A stretch of DNA of 18,994 bases from CAZFPA01 sp964520975 (lineage in GTDB: Bacteria > Bacillota > Negativicutes > Selenomonadales > Selenomonadaceae). Location of the stretch: NCBI GenBank assembly GCA_964520975.1, contig CAZFPA010000039.1:1-18994 (forward strand). Direction: 5' to 3'. The position numbers were made by a program, and so were the translations under genes. Under the pieces are notes generated by a model, which was not told the DNA's origin, searched no databases, and was given only the letters and a program-made list of their open reading frames with translations. Positions within the stretch are counted from its first letter, which is position 1. The number at the start of each line of letters is the position of its first letter. This document shows positions 12,756 through 18,994 of this stretch, piece by piece.

Positions 12756-14195
12756 TTATTTTGTATCCACGGTACTGCTCTCCCGACCGGCCAGTTTCGG
12801 CAGGATGAGGCCCAGGCCCAGCAGCACGAGCGGTGTGATGATATTCATCGCGAACTGGAACGTCCAGGCGCCCGAGTACGGCTCCACATCGTGCGGGAAC
12901 ATGCCCATGATGCAGGCAAAGGCCGTGAACGCAAAGCACCAGAAGCCCACAATGAAGCCCAGCGTGCGGTTCTTCGTGAAATGGTAGGTCGAACTGAACA
13001 TTCCCTCAGCAGCCCGCTTCAGAGCCATATAGGCCACGAACACCCAGAGGTACCGCATCGGCATGACCACGGCATTGAGGCGCATGAGCCAGTTGAACAG
13101 CGATGTCATATCCCCGATACCAAAGGCCGGCACAATAATGAGCAGGCTCACGAGCACCGCCGTGAGCTTGTAGCCCATGACCGGCGTACCGTTCTTGCTC
13201 AGGCGGCGGAAGGCCGACGGCACGAAATGCGCATCGACATCCGCGAGCAGCACCTTGATCGGCGCGTCGATGGAAAGAGCGAGCACCGCCATCTGCCCCA
13301 GCGCATTCGCAATCGCGTAGATCACGAGGAAGAAGCTGCCTACGCCATAGTATTCTCCGAGCTTCTGGAACGAATAGTAAGCGCCGTTCATCATGAGATC
13401 CCGCGGCACATGATTCGTATCGAACATGAGGCCCATCGCCAGCGAGCCGAGCAGCGCAGTGACAGCCACCATGACCGTCATGAGGATCATGGCCCGCGGG
13501 AAGTCCCGCGATGGCTGCTCCAGGTTATTGACATACGGTGACAGCTTTTCGCAGCCGCCTACCGCAAACACCAGGATTGCCAGCGTCGTGAAGTACGCAA
13601 AATCGAAATTCGGCATGAAGGTGTCCCAGGTAAACGCAATCGTCTGCGTGTGTGCCTCCGTGATCGCCGGCGCCGCCAGGGCCAGGACCACGTAGAGCAG
13701 GGACATCACGAACATCGAGCCGCCAGCCACGGAACCGATCTTCTTGATGGAATTCACGCCCTTGGACGCGAACCACAGGAAGAAGAAAAAGACCACGAGG
13801 CACAGCGACTGCAGAAAGAGCGGCTGCACGGTCTTGATGATCGTGCCGTCCTGCCAGGCTGCCCAGCTGAATGCAATGAGGATTGCCTGCGGCTTCTGCG
13901 CGAGATACGGCACATGGACGATCCAGTAGGTCCAGCCGGCCAGGAAGGCCAGCCGCGCCCCACAGGTGGAACGTATCCAGGAGCTCACACCGCCGCGGCC
14001 TTCCTTGAAGGTCGCACCGAGTTCACCGACCATGAGTGAATACGGGATAAAATACAGTCCAAACATCAAAATCCAGGAAACTACAATATGCAGGCCCTGG
14101 TTCGCATAACCGTTGACGATATTACCGAAGCCCCACACCGTAGTGAACGCCATAAGTGTAAGAGCCCGCCAGGTAATCTTGCGGTTTTCTACCAT
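12756..14195 (-). CDS. APC-superfamily amino-acid transporter, YjeM-like
   Basis: 479 residues with about 12 hydrophobic segments. The N-terminal region (LTLMAFTTVWGFGNIVNGYA, then FIPYSLMVGELGATFKEGRGG, then SSWIRSTCGARLAF) follows the amino-acid permease pattern, with the unwound TM1 glycine motif and the E-G-G loop before TM3. It resembles YjeM of the glutamate/GABA-antiporter branch more than the LysP/AroP branch. Further features are FASKGVNSIKKIGSV, FAVGGCEKLSPYVNNLEQPSRDFPRAM (TM6 and the conserved N-P/S-x-R-x-F-P loop), and a short charged C-terminus. Ribosome site GGAGG lies 10 nt from ATG. Monocistronic: own promoter, leader hairpin and terminator. Substrate cannot be told from sequence; an amino acid or its amine exchange product is likely. 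Confidence 0.87.
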   Translation of the reverse strand: MVENRKITWRALTLMAFTTVWGFGNIVNGYANQGLHIVVSWILMFGLYFIPYSLMVGELGATFKEGRGGVSSWIRSTCGARLAFLAGWTYWIVHVPYLAQKPQAILIAFSWAAWQDGTIIKTVQPLFLQSLCLVVFFFFLWFASKGVNSIKKIGSVAGGSMFVMSLLYVVLALAAPAITEAHTQTIAFTWDTFMPNFDFAYFTTLAILVFAVGGCEKLSPYVNNLEQPSRDFPRAMILMTVMVAVTALLGSLAMGLMFDTNHVPRDLMMNGAYYSFQKLGEYYGVGSFFLVIYAIANALGQMAVLALSIDAPIKVLLADVDAHFVPSAFRRLSKNGTPVMGYKLTAVLVSLLIIVPAFGIGDMTSLFNWLMRLNAVVMPMRYLWVFVAYMALKRAAEGMFSSTYHFTKNRTLGFIVGFWCFAFTAFACIMGMFPHDVEPYSGAWTFQFAMNIITPLVLLGLGLILPKLAGRESSTVDTK

Positions 14196-14216
14196 CCGTC
14201 ATCCGCCTCCAAAGCG

Positions 14217-14249
14217 TAAGGAATTAAAGCAGTGCCTATAAATTCCTTA
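14217..14249 (-). promoter_or_regulatory. Leader hairpin before the APC transporter gene
   Basis: A 9-bp perfect inverted repeat (TAAGGAATT 14217-14225, AATTCCTTA 14241-14249) with a 15-nt loop, ending about 8 nt before the ribosome site on the minus-strand mRNA. It may influence translation initiation. Confidence 0.5.
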
Positions 14250-14280
14250 AAAAATTTTTGATAAATCATGATTTCGATTA

Positions 14281-14289
14281 ATTATATCA
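14281..14289 (-). promoter_or_regulatory. Extended -10 promoter of the APC transporter gene
   Basis: Minus strand TGATATAAT: a perfect TATAAT (14281-14286) with the TGn extension. No good -35 box at 16-18 bp, as expected for this promoter type. Leader about 80 nt. Confidence 0.6.
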
Positions 14290-14359
14290 CAATTTGTCCG
14301 TTTGGGGTGGATATTTTCACAAAAAGTCGCCGGCAAAGTCCATGTCCAGGACATACGAA

Positions 14360-14388
14360 GGGCAGGAGTCTGGTGAAAACTCCTGCCC
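14360..14388 (-). terminator. Probable weak terminator or 3'-end hairpin of the ytf operon
   Basis: A perfect 10-bp stem (GGGCAGGAGT 14360-14369, ACTCCTGCCC 14379-14388) with a 9-nt loop, 39 bp after the yjfF stop. On the minus strand only TT follows the stem, so it may stabilise the mRNA 3' end rather than terminate by itself. Confidence 0.55.
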
Positions 14389-14427
14389 AAAAGAGAGGTA
14401 TATATCATGAAGCCGGCAAAACCGGGA

Positions 14428-15450
14428 TCAGGATTTCGCGGAACCTGCGCTCTCCATCGAGCGCTTCGAGGAAAGTTTGCTCTTGCGCTCGGTGATGAGT
14501 GCCTGCATTACGATGAATACGCAGAGCAGCGCACCCACGACGATTTTTGTCCACCAGGCGGAAAGCGTGCCCTGGAAGGTGATAAAGGTGAGGATCACGC
14601 CCTGGATGAGCACGCCGAAGAGTGTACCCGGGATGAAGCCCACACCGCCGGTCAGCAGCGTGCCGCCGATGACCGAGGAAGCGATGGCATCCATCTCCAT
14701 GCCCAGCCCGTGCAGATTGTAGCCGGTGAGCATGATGAGGGAATACGCGACGCCGCCCAGCGCGGCACAGAAGCCGCTGATCGTGTAGACAGTGACCTTC
14801 GTGCGGAACACCGGCAGCCCCATGAGCGAGGCGGACGATTCGCTGCCGCCGATGGCGAACACCGTGCGGCCGAATTTCGTATAACCAAGCACCACCGCGG
14901 CGATCACCAGGGTAAGGATAGCAATCACGGCCCCGATGGACACAAATCCCAGGCCGAAGACCCCGATGCGCTCACTGGCCAGTCCCACATAGAAGGGATT
15001 GGAAATCGTGATGGTATTCTGGGAAATGACCGCTGTCATGCCGCGGCAGAAGAACATGCCGGCCAGCGTGATGATGAAGGGCTGCAGATCGAATTTCGTG
15101 ATGATGTAGCCCTGCAAGGCTCCAAAGGCAGTCCCGAGTGCCAATACCAGCAGCACCGCGGCCCCAACCGGCACACCTGTGTTTTCCAGCAGATACGCGA
15201 GGATCATGCAGCAGAGTGCCAGCACGGCCCCCACCGACAGGTCGATGCCGGCGATGAGCAGGGTAAACGTGATGCCCACCGTCACGATGATGAGCGCCGC
15301 GTTATCGATGAAGAGATTGAAGAACACCTGCGGCCGCATGAAGCCCTTGTAGGTCATGATCCCGACCGCATAGAGCACCAGGAAGAGCCCTACCGTAACA
15401 AAGAAGGAGAAATATTTGGAAGCAATTACGTTATTCAGAAACTTTTTCAT
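14428..15450 (-). CDS. yjfF: Sugar ABC transporter permease, YjfF family
   Basis: 340 residues, polytopic. The signature of carbohydrate ABC permeases of the RbsC/YjfF family is present: IVTVGITFTLLIAGIDLSVGAVLAL, GYIITKFDLQPFIITLAGMFFCRG, then FAIGGSESSASLMGLPV and GMEMDAIASSVIGGTLLTGG with the EAA-like coupling region. It is the second permease of the heterodimer; in Escherichia coli the order ytfQ-ytfR-ytfT-yjfF is the same. Its start overlaps the ytfT stop by 4 bp (ATGA). It ends with a Ser/Lys-rich cytoplasmic tail. Likely role: half of the inner-membrane channel for galactofuranose. Confidence 0.9.
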   Translation of the reverse strand: MKKFLNNVIASKYFSFFVTVGLFLVLYAVGIMTYKGFMRPQVFFNLFIDNAALIIVTVGITFTLLIAGIDLSVGAVLALCCMILAYLLENTGVPVGAAVLLVLALGTAFGALQGYIITKFDLQPFIITLAGMFFCRGMTAVISQNTITISNPFYVGLASERIGVFGLGFVSIGAVIAILTLVIAAVVLGYTKFGRTVFAIGGSESSASLMGLPVFRTKVTVYTISGFCAALGGVAYSLIMLTGYNLHGLGMEMDAIASSVIGGTLLTGGVGFIPGTLFGVLIQGVILTFITFQGTLSAWWTKIVVGALLCVFIVMQALITERKSKLSSKRSMESAGSAKS

Positions 15451-16514
15451 GCCTTATCCACCGCCTTTTCGCCTGTACCGGAATCCGCCGGAGAATGGCG
15501 GCGCGACTTCCAGGCATCGAACATCTCCTGGCAGCGCTTCGACTGGATGAGGCAGATGATGACAACCGCAATGGCCTTGACCACCGGCAGCTGGTCCGCC
15601 GATACACCGAGTGCATACATGGTCGTCGTAAGCGTCTGGATCGTGATGGCGCCGATCACCGAGCCGCCGATATAGAACTTGCCGCCCGAGAGCAGCGTGC
15701 CGCCCAGCGCTACGGCCAGGATGGCATCCATTTCCATATTGAGTCCGGCATTGTTCGCATCAGCCGCCCGGATGAGCGAGCTCTCCAGCAGGCCCGAAAC
15801 GCCTGCGCAGAAGCCTGAGAACGCATATACGAGGAAAATGACCATGGTCACGTTGATTCCTGAGAACCGGCTTGCATTCGCATTGATACCAACGGACTGC
15901 ACGAAGAGGCCGATACTTGTCTTTTTCATGAGGAATACCACGAGCAGCACCATCGCGGCGGCAATGAAGATATTCGTCGGCAGGATACTGCCTGGAATCG
16001 TGCCCGCGATATAGCTGAACGGCTTGTAGTACACGGTGATGATCTGGCCCTCGGTCATGAGCTGGGCCACGCCGCGGCCAGCCGTCATGAGGATCAGCGT
16101 CGCTACTACGGCCTGTATCTTCAGCTTGGCGACGAGGAAGCCGTTCCATATACCGCAGATCACGCCCACGCCGACTGCCGCCAGCATAGCCAGCAGCATG
16201 GAATGCTCCGGCACGCCATCTCCGCGGCCGCCAATGAGCATGCAGACCACCGCGGCCGAAATCGCCACGACAGCACCGACGGAAATATCGATACCGCTCG
16301 TTGCAATGACGAAGGTCATGCCCAGCGCCAGGATGATAAGGGATGACGACCGCGTGAGGATATCGACGAGACGGCCATAGAGGCGGCCATCTTCGGTCAT
16401 CTGGATCGTAAGGAAGTCATCCACAAATACCACATTGAATAAAATGAGCACTGCCAATGCCACCAGAGGCAGAAACAGGGAACTCGAGGAAAATTTCTTC
16501 AGTGCCTCCATCAT
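15447..16514 (-). CDS. ytfT: Sugar ABC transporter permease, YtfT family
   Basis: 355 residues, polytopic. Typical sequence is LIILALGMTFVIATSGIDISVGAVVAIS, then GIWNGFLVAKLKIQAVVATLILMTAGRGVAQ, and GLNMEMDAILAVALGGTLLSGGKFYIGG. The soluble insert after TM1 (DDFLTIQMTEDGRLYGRLVDIL) matches YtfT rather than RbsC. The ATG overlaps the ytfR stop (ATGA, 4 bp) and its own stop overlaps the yjfF start in the same way, so the three membrane-complex genes are translationally coupled. Likely partner of YjfF in a heterodimeric galactofuranose channel. Confidence 0.91.
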   Translation of the reverse strand: MMEALKKFSSSSLFLPLVALAVLILFNVVFVDDFLTIQMTEDGRLYGRLVDILTRSSSLIILALGMTFVIATSGIDISVGAVVAISAAVVCMLIGGRGDGVPEHSMLLAMLAAVGVGVICGIWNGFLVAKLKIQAVVATLILMTAGRGVAQLMTEGQIITVYYKPFSYIAGTIPGSILPTNIFIAAAMVLLVVFLMKKTSIGLFVQSVGINANASRFSGINVTMVIFLVYAFSGFCAGVSGLLESSLIRAADANNAGLNMEMDAILAVALGGTLLSGGKFYIGGSVIGAITIQTLTTTMYALGVSADQLPVVKAIAVVIICLIQSKRCQEMFDAWKSRRHSPADSGTGEKAVDKA

Positions 16515-18019
16515 GCCTCACCTCCCGCAATTGCCCGCATGACATTATCCGAGCTCACAGCTTCATTCTCAATCTCGGCCACCTTGCGGCGGTCGCGCAG
16601 CACGATGAGCTTCGTGCAGGTACGCACCATCTCATCCATCTCGCTCGAGATGAAGATGACCGCCATGCCCTTCTGCCGGGCCAGCGTAATCGCCATCTTC
16701 TGGATTTCTGCCTTGGTCCCGACATCGATGCCGCGCGTCGGCTCATCGAGGATCAGCAGCTCCGGCTGGGTCGCGAGCCAGCGTGCGATGATGACCTTCT
16801 GCTGGTTGCCGCCCGAAAGGTTCCGGATGAGCTGCTCCCGGCTCGACACCTTGATATTCAAAAGCTTGATGCAGTCATCCGCGATGCGGACCTGCTCCTT
16901 GTACGGAATATGGCGGAACATGCCATCCTTCGCCTGCATGGCCAGGATGATATTTTCCCGCACGCTCAAGTCGCCGACGATGCCCTGTTCCTTGCGGTCC
17001 TCCGGGCAGAACGCGATTTTCTCCTTCATCGCCGTCATCGGGTTCTTTATATTCAAAGTTGTTCCCCGGACCTCAATCTCACCCTTGGTGATCTGATTGA
17101 TTCCGAAGAGGAGTTCCGCAAGTTCCGTACGGCCTGAGCCCAGGAGACCTGCAAAGCCGAGCACCTCGCCCTTATGGATCTTCATGTCCACGTCAGCGAG
17201 CTGTCCCGTGCAGCTGATATGCTTGGCTGCCAGCAGCACTTCCTCCGACGGCTGGCTCTTTTCCTCCAGCGCATCCATCTTCTCTACAGCTGAAAGCTCC
17301 TTGCCTACCATCTTTGCTATGAGTTCATATTTTGGCAGCTTCGCCACATCATAGGCGCCGACGAGTTCGCCGTTGCGCAGTACCGTGACGCGGTCGCAAA
17401 GCTCATAAATCTGTTCCAAAAAGTGCGATATAAAAATAATGCCCATGCCCTGCTGCTGCAGCTGGCGGATGATCTTGAAAAGACGCTGGGTTTCCTGCTC
17501 ATCGAGACTCGACGTCGGCTCATCAAGGATGAGGATCTTCGCCGAAACATCCACAGCTCTGGCAATTGCAATCATCTGCTGCATAGCCACGGAATAGTTG
17601 TCCAAAGTCTTTGTCACATCGATGTTCACGTTCAGGCGCTGCAAAAGCTCCTCCGCCCGCGTATTCATCGCTTTCCAATCAATAAAACCATGCTTTTTCG
17701 GCTCCCGGCCGATGAAGATATTCTCTGCCACACTGAGATTCGGGCAGAGGTTGACCTCCTGATACACTGTGGAAATACCGCATTCCTGCGCTTCCTTCGG
17801 CGTCCGCGGCGCAATCTCTTTGCCATCCAGCAGCACCGTGCCGCCATCACGCGGATATACACCCGTAAGCACCTTGACCAGCGTGGACTTGCCTGCGCCG
17901 TTCTCCCCCATGAGCGAATGGATCTCGCCGGCCCGCAGCGTAAAATCCACCTTGGAAAGAGCCCGTACCCCCGGGAAAATCTTATCGATCTGCCGCATCT
18001 CCAAAAGAACCTTTTCCAT
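16511..18019 (-). CDS. ytfR: Sugar ABC transporter ATPase with two nucleotide-binding domains, YtfR family
   Basis: 502 residues in two ABC domains. Domain 1 has a perfect Walker A (GENGAGKST, 38-46), Q-loop STVYQEVNLCPNLSVAENIF and Walker B ILILDEPTSSLD. Its signature reads NYSVAMQQMIAIARA rather than LSGGQQQ, a feature I recall from the YtfR family. Domain 2 has the degenerate Walker A GLLGSGRTEL usual for the second half of sugar importers, FCPEDRKEQGIVGDLSVREN, a canonical LSGGNQQK signature and LLILDEPTRGIDVG. So one composite ATP site is likely active and one degenerate. GGGGTG is 5 nt before ATG. It follows ytfQ after 172 bp containing two hairpins. Confidence 0.93.
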   Translation of the reverse strand: MEKVLLEMRQIDKIFPGVRALSKVDFTLRAGEIHSLMGENGAGKSTLVKVLTGVYPRDGGTVLLDGKEIAPRTPKEAQECGISTVYQEVNLCPNLSVAENIFIGREPKKHGFIDWKAMNTRAEELLQRLNVNIDVTKTLDNYSVAMQQMIAIARAVDVSAKILILDEPTSSLDEQETQRLFKIIRQLQQQGMGIIFISHFLEQIYELCDRVTVLRNGELVGAYDVAKLPKYELIAKMVGKELSAVEKMDALEEKSQPSEEVLLAAKHISCTGQLADVDMKIHKGEVLGFAGLLGSGRTELAELLFGINQITKGEIEVRGTTLNIKNPMTAMKEKIAFCPEDRKEQGIVGDLSVRENIILAMQAKDGMFRHIPYKEQVRIADDCIKLLNIKVSSREQLIRNLSGGNQQKVIIARWLATQPELLILDEPTRGIDVGTKAEIQKMAITLARQKGMAVIFISSEMDEMVRTCTKLIVLRDRRKVAEIENEAVSSDNVMRAIAGGEA

Positions 18020-18090
18020 ACTTTCACCCCGTTCCTGGATAACTGCTGATTACTTATACATACAGCCAATTACATATAACGTCATTGTTC

Positions 18091-18113
18091 AGGATTTCGC
18101 CGTGCGAAGTCCT
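18091..18113 (-). promoter_or_regulatory. Second intercistronic hairpin upstream of ytfR
   Basis: A 10-bp stem with one G-T pair (18091-18100 with 18104-18113) closed by a 3-nt loop, between ytfQ and ytfR. Confidence 0.5.
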
Positions 18114-18138
18114 CCCATGCTATTTCAGGTTATAAATA

Positions 18139-18177
18139 GAGCCGCGTCCTATACATGCGCGGTATGGGGCGCGGCTC
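18139..18177 (-). promoter_or_regulatory. Strong intercistronic hairpin after ytfQ
   Basis: GAGCCGCGTCC (18139-18149) pairs with GGGCGCGGCTC (18167-18177), and TATAC with GTATG extends it to a 16-bp stem with a 7-nt loop. It begins 14 bp after the ytfQ stop. On the minus strand it is followed by TATTTATAA, a poor T-tract, so partial termination or 3'-end protection of the ytfQ mRNA is more likely than full termination. Confidence 0.7.
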
Positions 18178-18191
18178 CTGTCAACTGCCTA

Positions 18192-18994
18192 TTAATACTT
18201 TCTTTCCGGCAAAGTCTTTTCTGCTACATCTGCCGGGAAAATGCCCTCGTCAACATAGACGAGCTTTTCAACCTTTTCACCATTGAGGATCTTCTTGGCG
18301 GTTTCCATGAGCAATGGTCCCTGCAGCGGGTTGCACTCAACCGTGCAGTTCGATTTGCCTTCGATCATAGCCTGGAAGATACCCTTTACACCATCGATGG
18401 AGATGATGGTGATATCCTTGCCAGGTTTGAGACCTGCAGCTTCAATAGCCTGGATAGCACCCAGAGCCATATCATCGTTCTGAGCAAAGAGGATATCGAT
18501 CTTATCGCGATCGGATTTGAGGAAGGATTCCATAACTTCCTGGCCCTTCTGACGAGTGAACTCACCCGTCTGGGAAGCAAGAAGGTTGTATTTGCCAGCA
18601 TTCTGGGAAGCAGCCATAGCATCCTTGAAGCCTTCCTGACGGCGGATTGCTACGGAAGAACCAACAGTGCCCTCGAGCTCTACGATATTGAATTTATCGC
18701 CGCTTCTCGGTTTCTTGTTGTTCTTAGCCATGTACTCGTCGATCCACTGGAAGACCTTTTTGCCTTCAGCAACGGAGTCCGTGCCGATCTTGGCTACATA
18801 GAGGGAATCATCGCTGACCTTTACATCACGGTCAACAACGATAACCGGGATCTTTGCGTCCTTAGCTTCTTTAAGAACTGTATCCCAGCCCGTCTCTACA
18901 ATCGGGACAAAGGCGATGATATCAACGCCCTGGGCAATGAAGGAACGAATTGCTTTGATCTGATTTTCCTGTTTCTGCTGCGCATCAGAGAACT
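18192..18994 (-). CDS. ytfQ: Periplasmic galactofuranose-type sugar-binding protein YtfQ (5' end outside window)
   Basis: The frame is open from the right edge, giving the C-terminal 266 residues; the signal peptide and first strands are missing. It follows E. coli YtfQ closely: FSDAQQKQENQIKAIRSF, IAQGVDIIAFVPIVETGWD, LKEAKDAKIPVIVVDRDV, ELEGTVGSSVAIRRQEGF, GEFTRQKGQEVMESFLK, AQNDDMALGAIQAIEAAGLK and SIDGVKGIFQAM. This is a type I periplasmic binding protein delivering sugar to the YtfR-YtfT-YjfF complex. The QQKQENQIKA and VETGW segments are shared with YtfQ rather than ribose-binding RbsB. An internal ATG at 18731 is not the start, since conserved sequence continues upstream. Galactofuranose specificity is inferred from similarity. 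Confidence 0.9.
   Translation of the reverse strand, partial: FSDAQQKQENQIKAIRSFIAQGVDIIAFVPIVETGWDTVLKEAKDAKIPVIVVDRDVKVSDDSLYVAKIGTDSVAEGKKVFQWIDEYMAKNNKKPRSGDKFNIVELEGTVGSSVAIRRQEGFKDAMAASQNAGKYNLLASQTGEFTRQKGQEVMESFLKSDRDKIDILFAQNDDMALGAIQAIEAAGLKPGKDITIISIDGVKGIFQAMIEGKSNCTVECNPLQGPLLMETAKKILNGEKVEKLVYVDEGIFPADVAEKTLPERKY

Noticed and set aside
1..18994. CRISPR array, tRNA, rRNA, transposase or phage genes
   Set aside because: No regularly spaced repeats, cloverleaf-forming sequence, rRNA stretch or mobile-element protein was recognised on either strand.

Overview
The window looks like chromosomal DNA from a flagellated, diderm Firmicute, most likely Negativicutes and a Selenomonas-like member of Selenomonadaceae. 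This is inferred from gene content. The flagellar genes encode both the outer-membrane L-ring (FlgH) and the P-ring (FlgI), so the cell has an outer membrane. Yet the cluster opens with an Mbl/MreB gene directly before flgF and flgG, the order known from Bacillus (mbl-flhO-flhP). Coding DNA is GC-rich at third codon positions, which produces many long but meaningless antisense reading frames, and intergenic DNA is AT-rich.

Layout, left to right. (1) 1-2498, minus strand: three exported envelope proteins. They are an AMIN-domain phosphodiester glycosidase, a tiny secreted barrel-sandwich (biotinyl/lipoyl-like) protein with its own promoter, and a protein with a SpoIVB-type S55 serine-peptidase motif that runs off the left edge. 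(2) 2537-8537, minus strand: the operon mbl-flgF-flgG-flgA-flgH-flgI-flgJ, with two candidate promoters in front of mbl and a strong intrinsic terminator after flgJ. (3) 8676-9872, plus strand: one dehydrogenase of the lactate/malate family with an unusual substrate loop, an AT-rich promoter region, a structured leader and its own terminator. (4) 9873-10233: a gene-free stretch with an interspersed palindromic repeat between two terminators of nearly the same stem sequence. (5) 10234-12508, minus strand: sucC-sucD (succinyl-CoA synthetase) with promoter and terminator, and upstream of it a possibly folded element. (6) 12696-14289, minus strand: a single APC-family amino-acid transporter with promoter, leader hairpin and terminator. 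(7) 14360-18994, minus strand: a sugar ABC importer of the YtfQRT-YjfF (galactofuranose) type. Its binding-protein gene enters from the right edge and two intercistronic hairpins follow it.

Working together: the Mbl-flagellum operon couples wall-elongation cytoskeleton expression to rod and ring assembly. The hydroxyacid dehydrogenase and succinyl-CoA synthetase fit a succinate/propionate/lactate fermenter. The APC and galactofuranose transporters are nutrient uptake systems. No rRNA, tRNA, CRISPR array, transposase or phage gene was seen. The least conventional parts are the three-gene envelope cluster at the left edge, the dehydrogenase with a changed active-site loop, and several structured non-coding elements.
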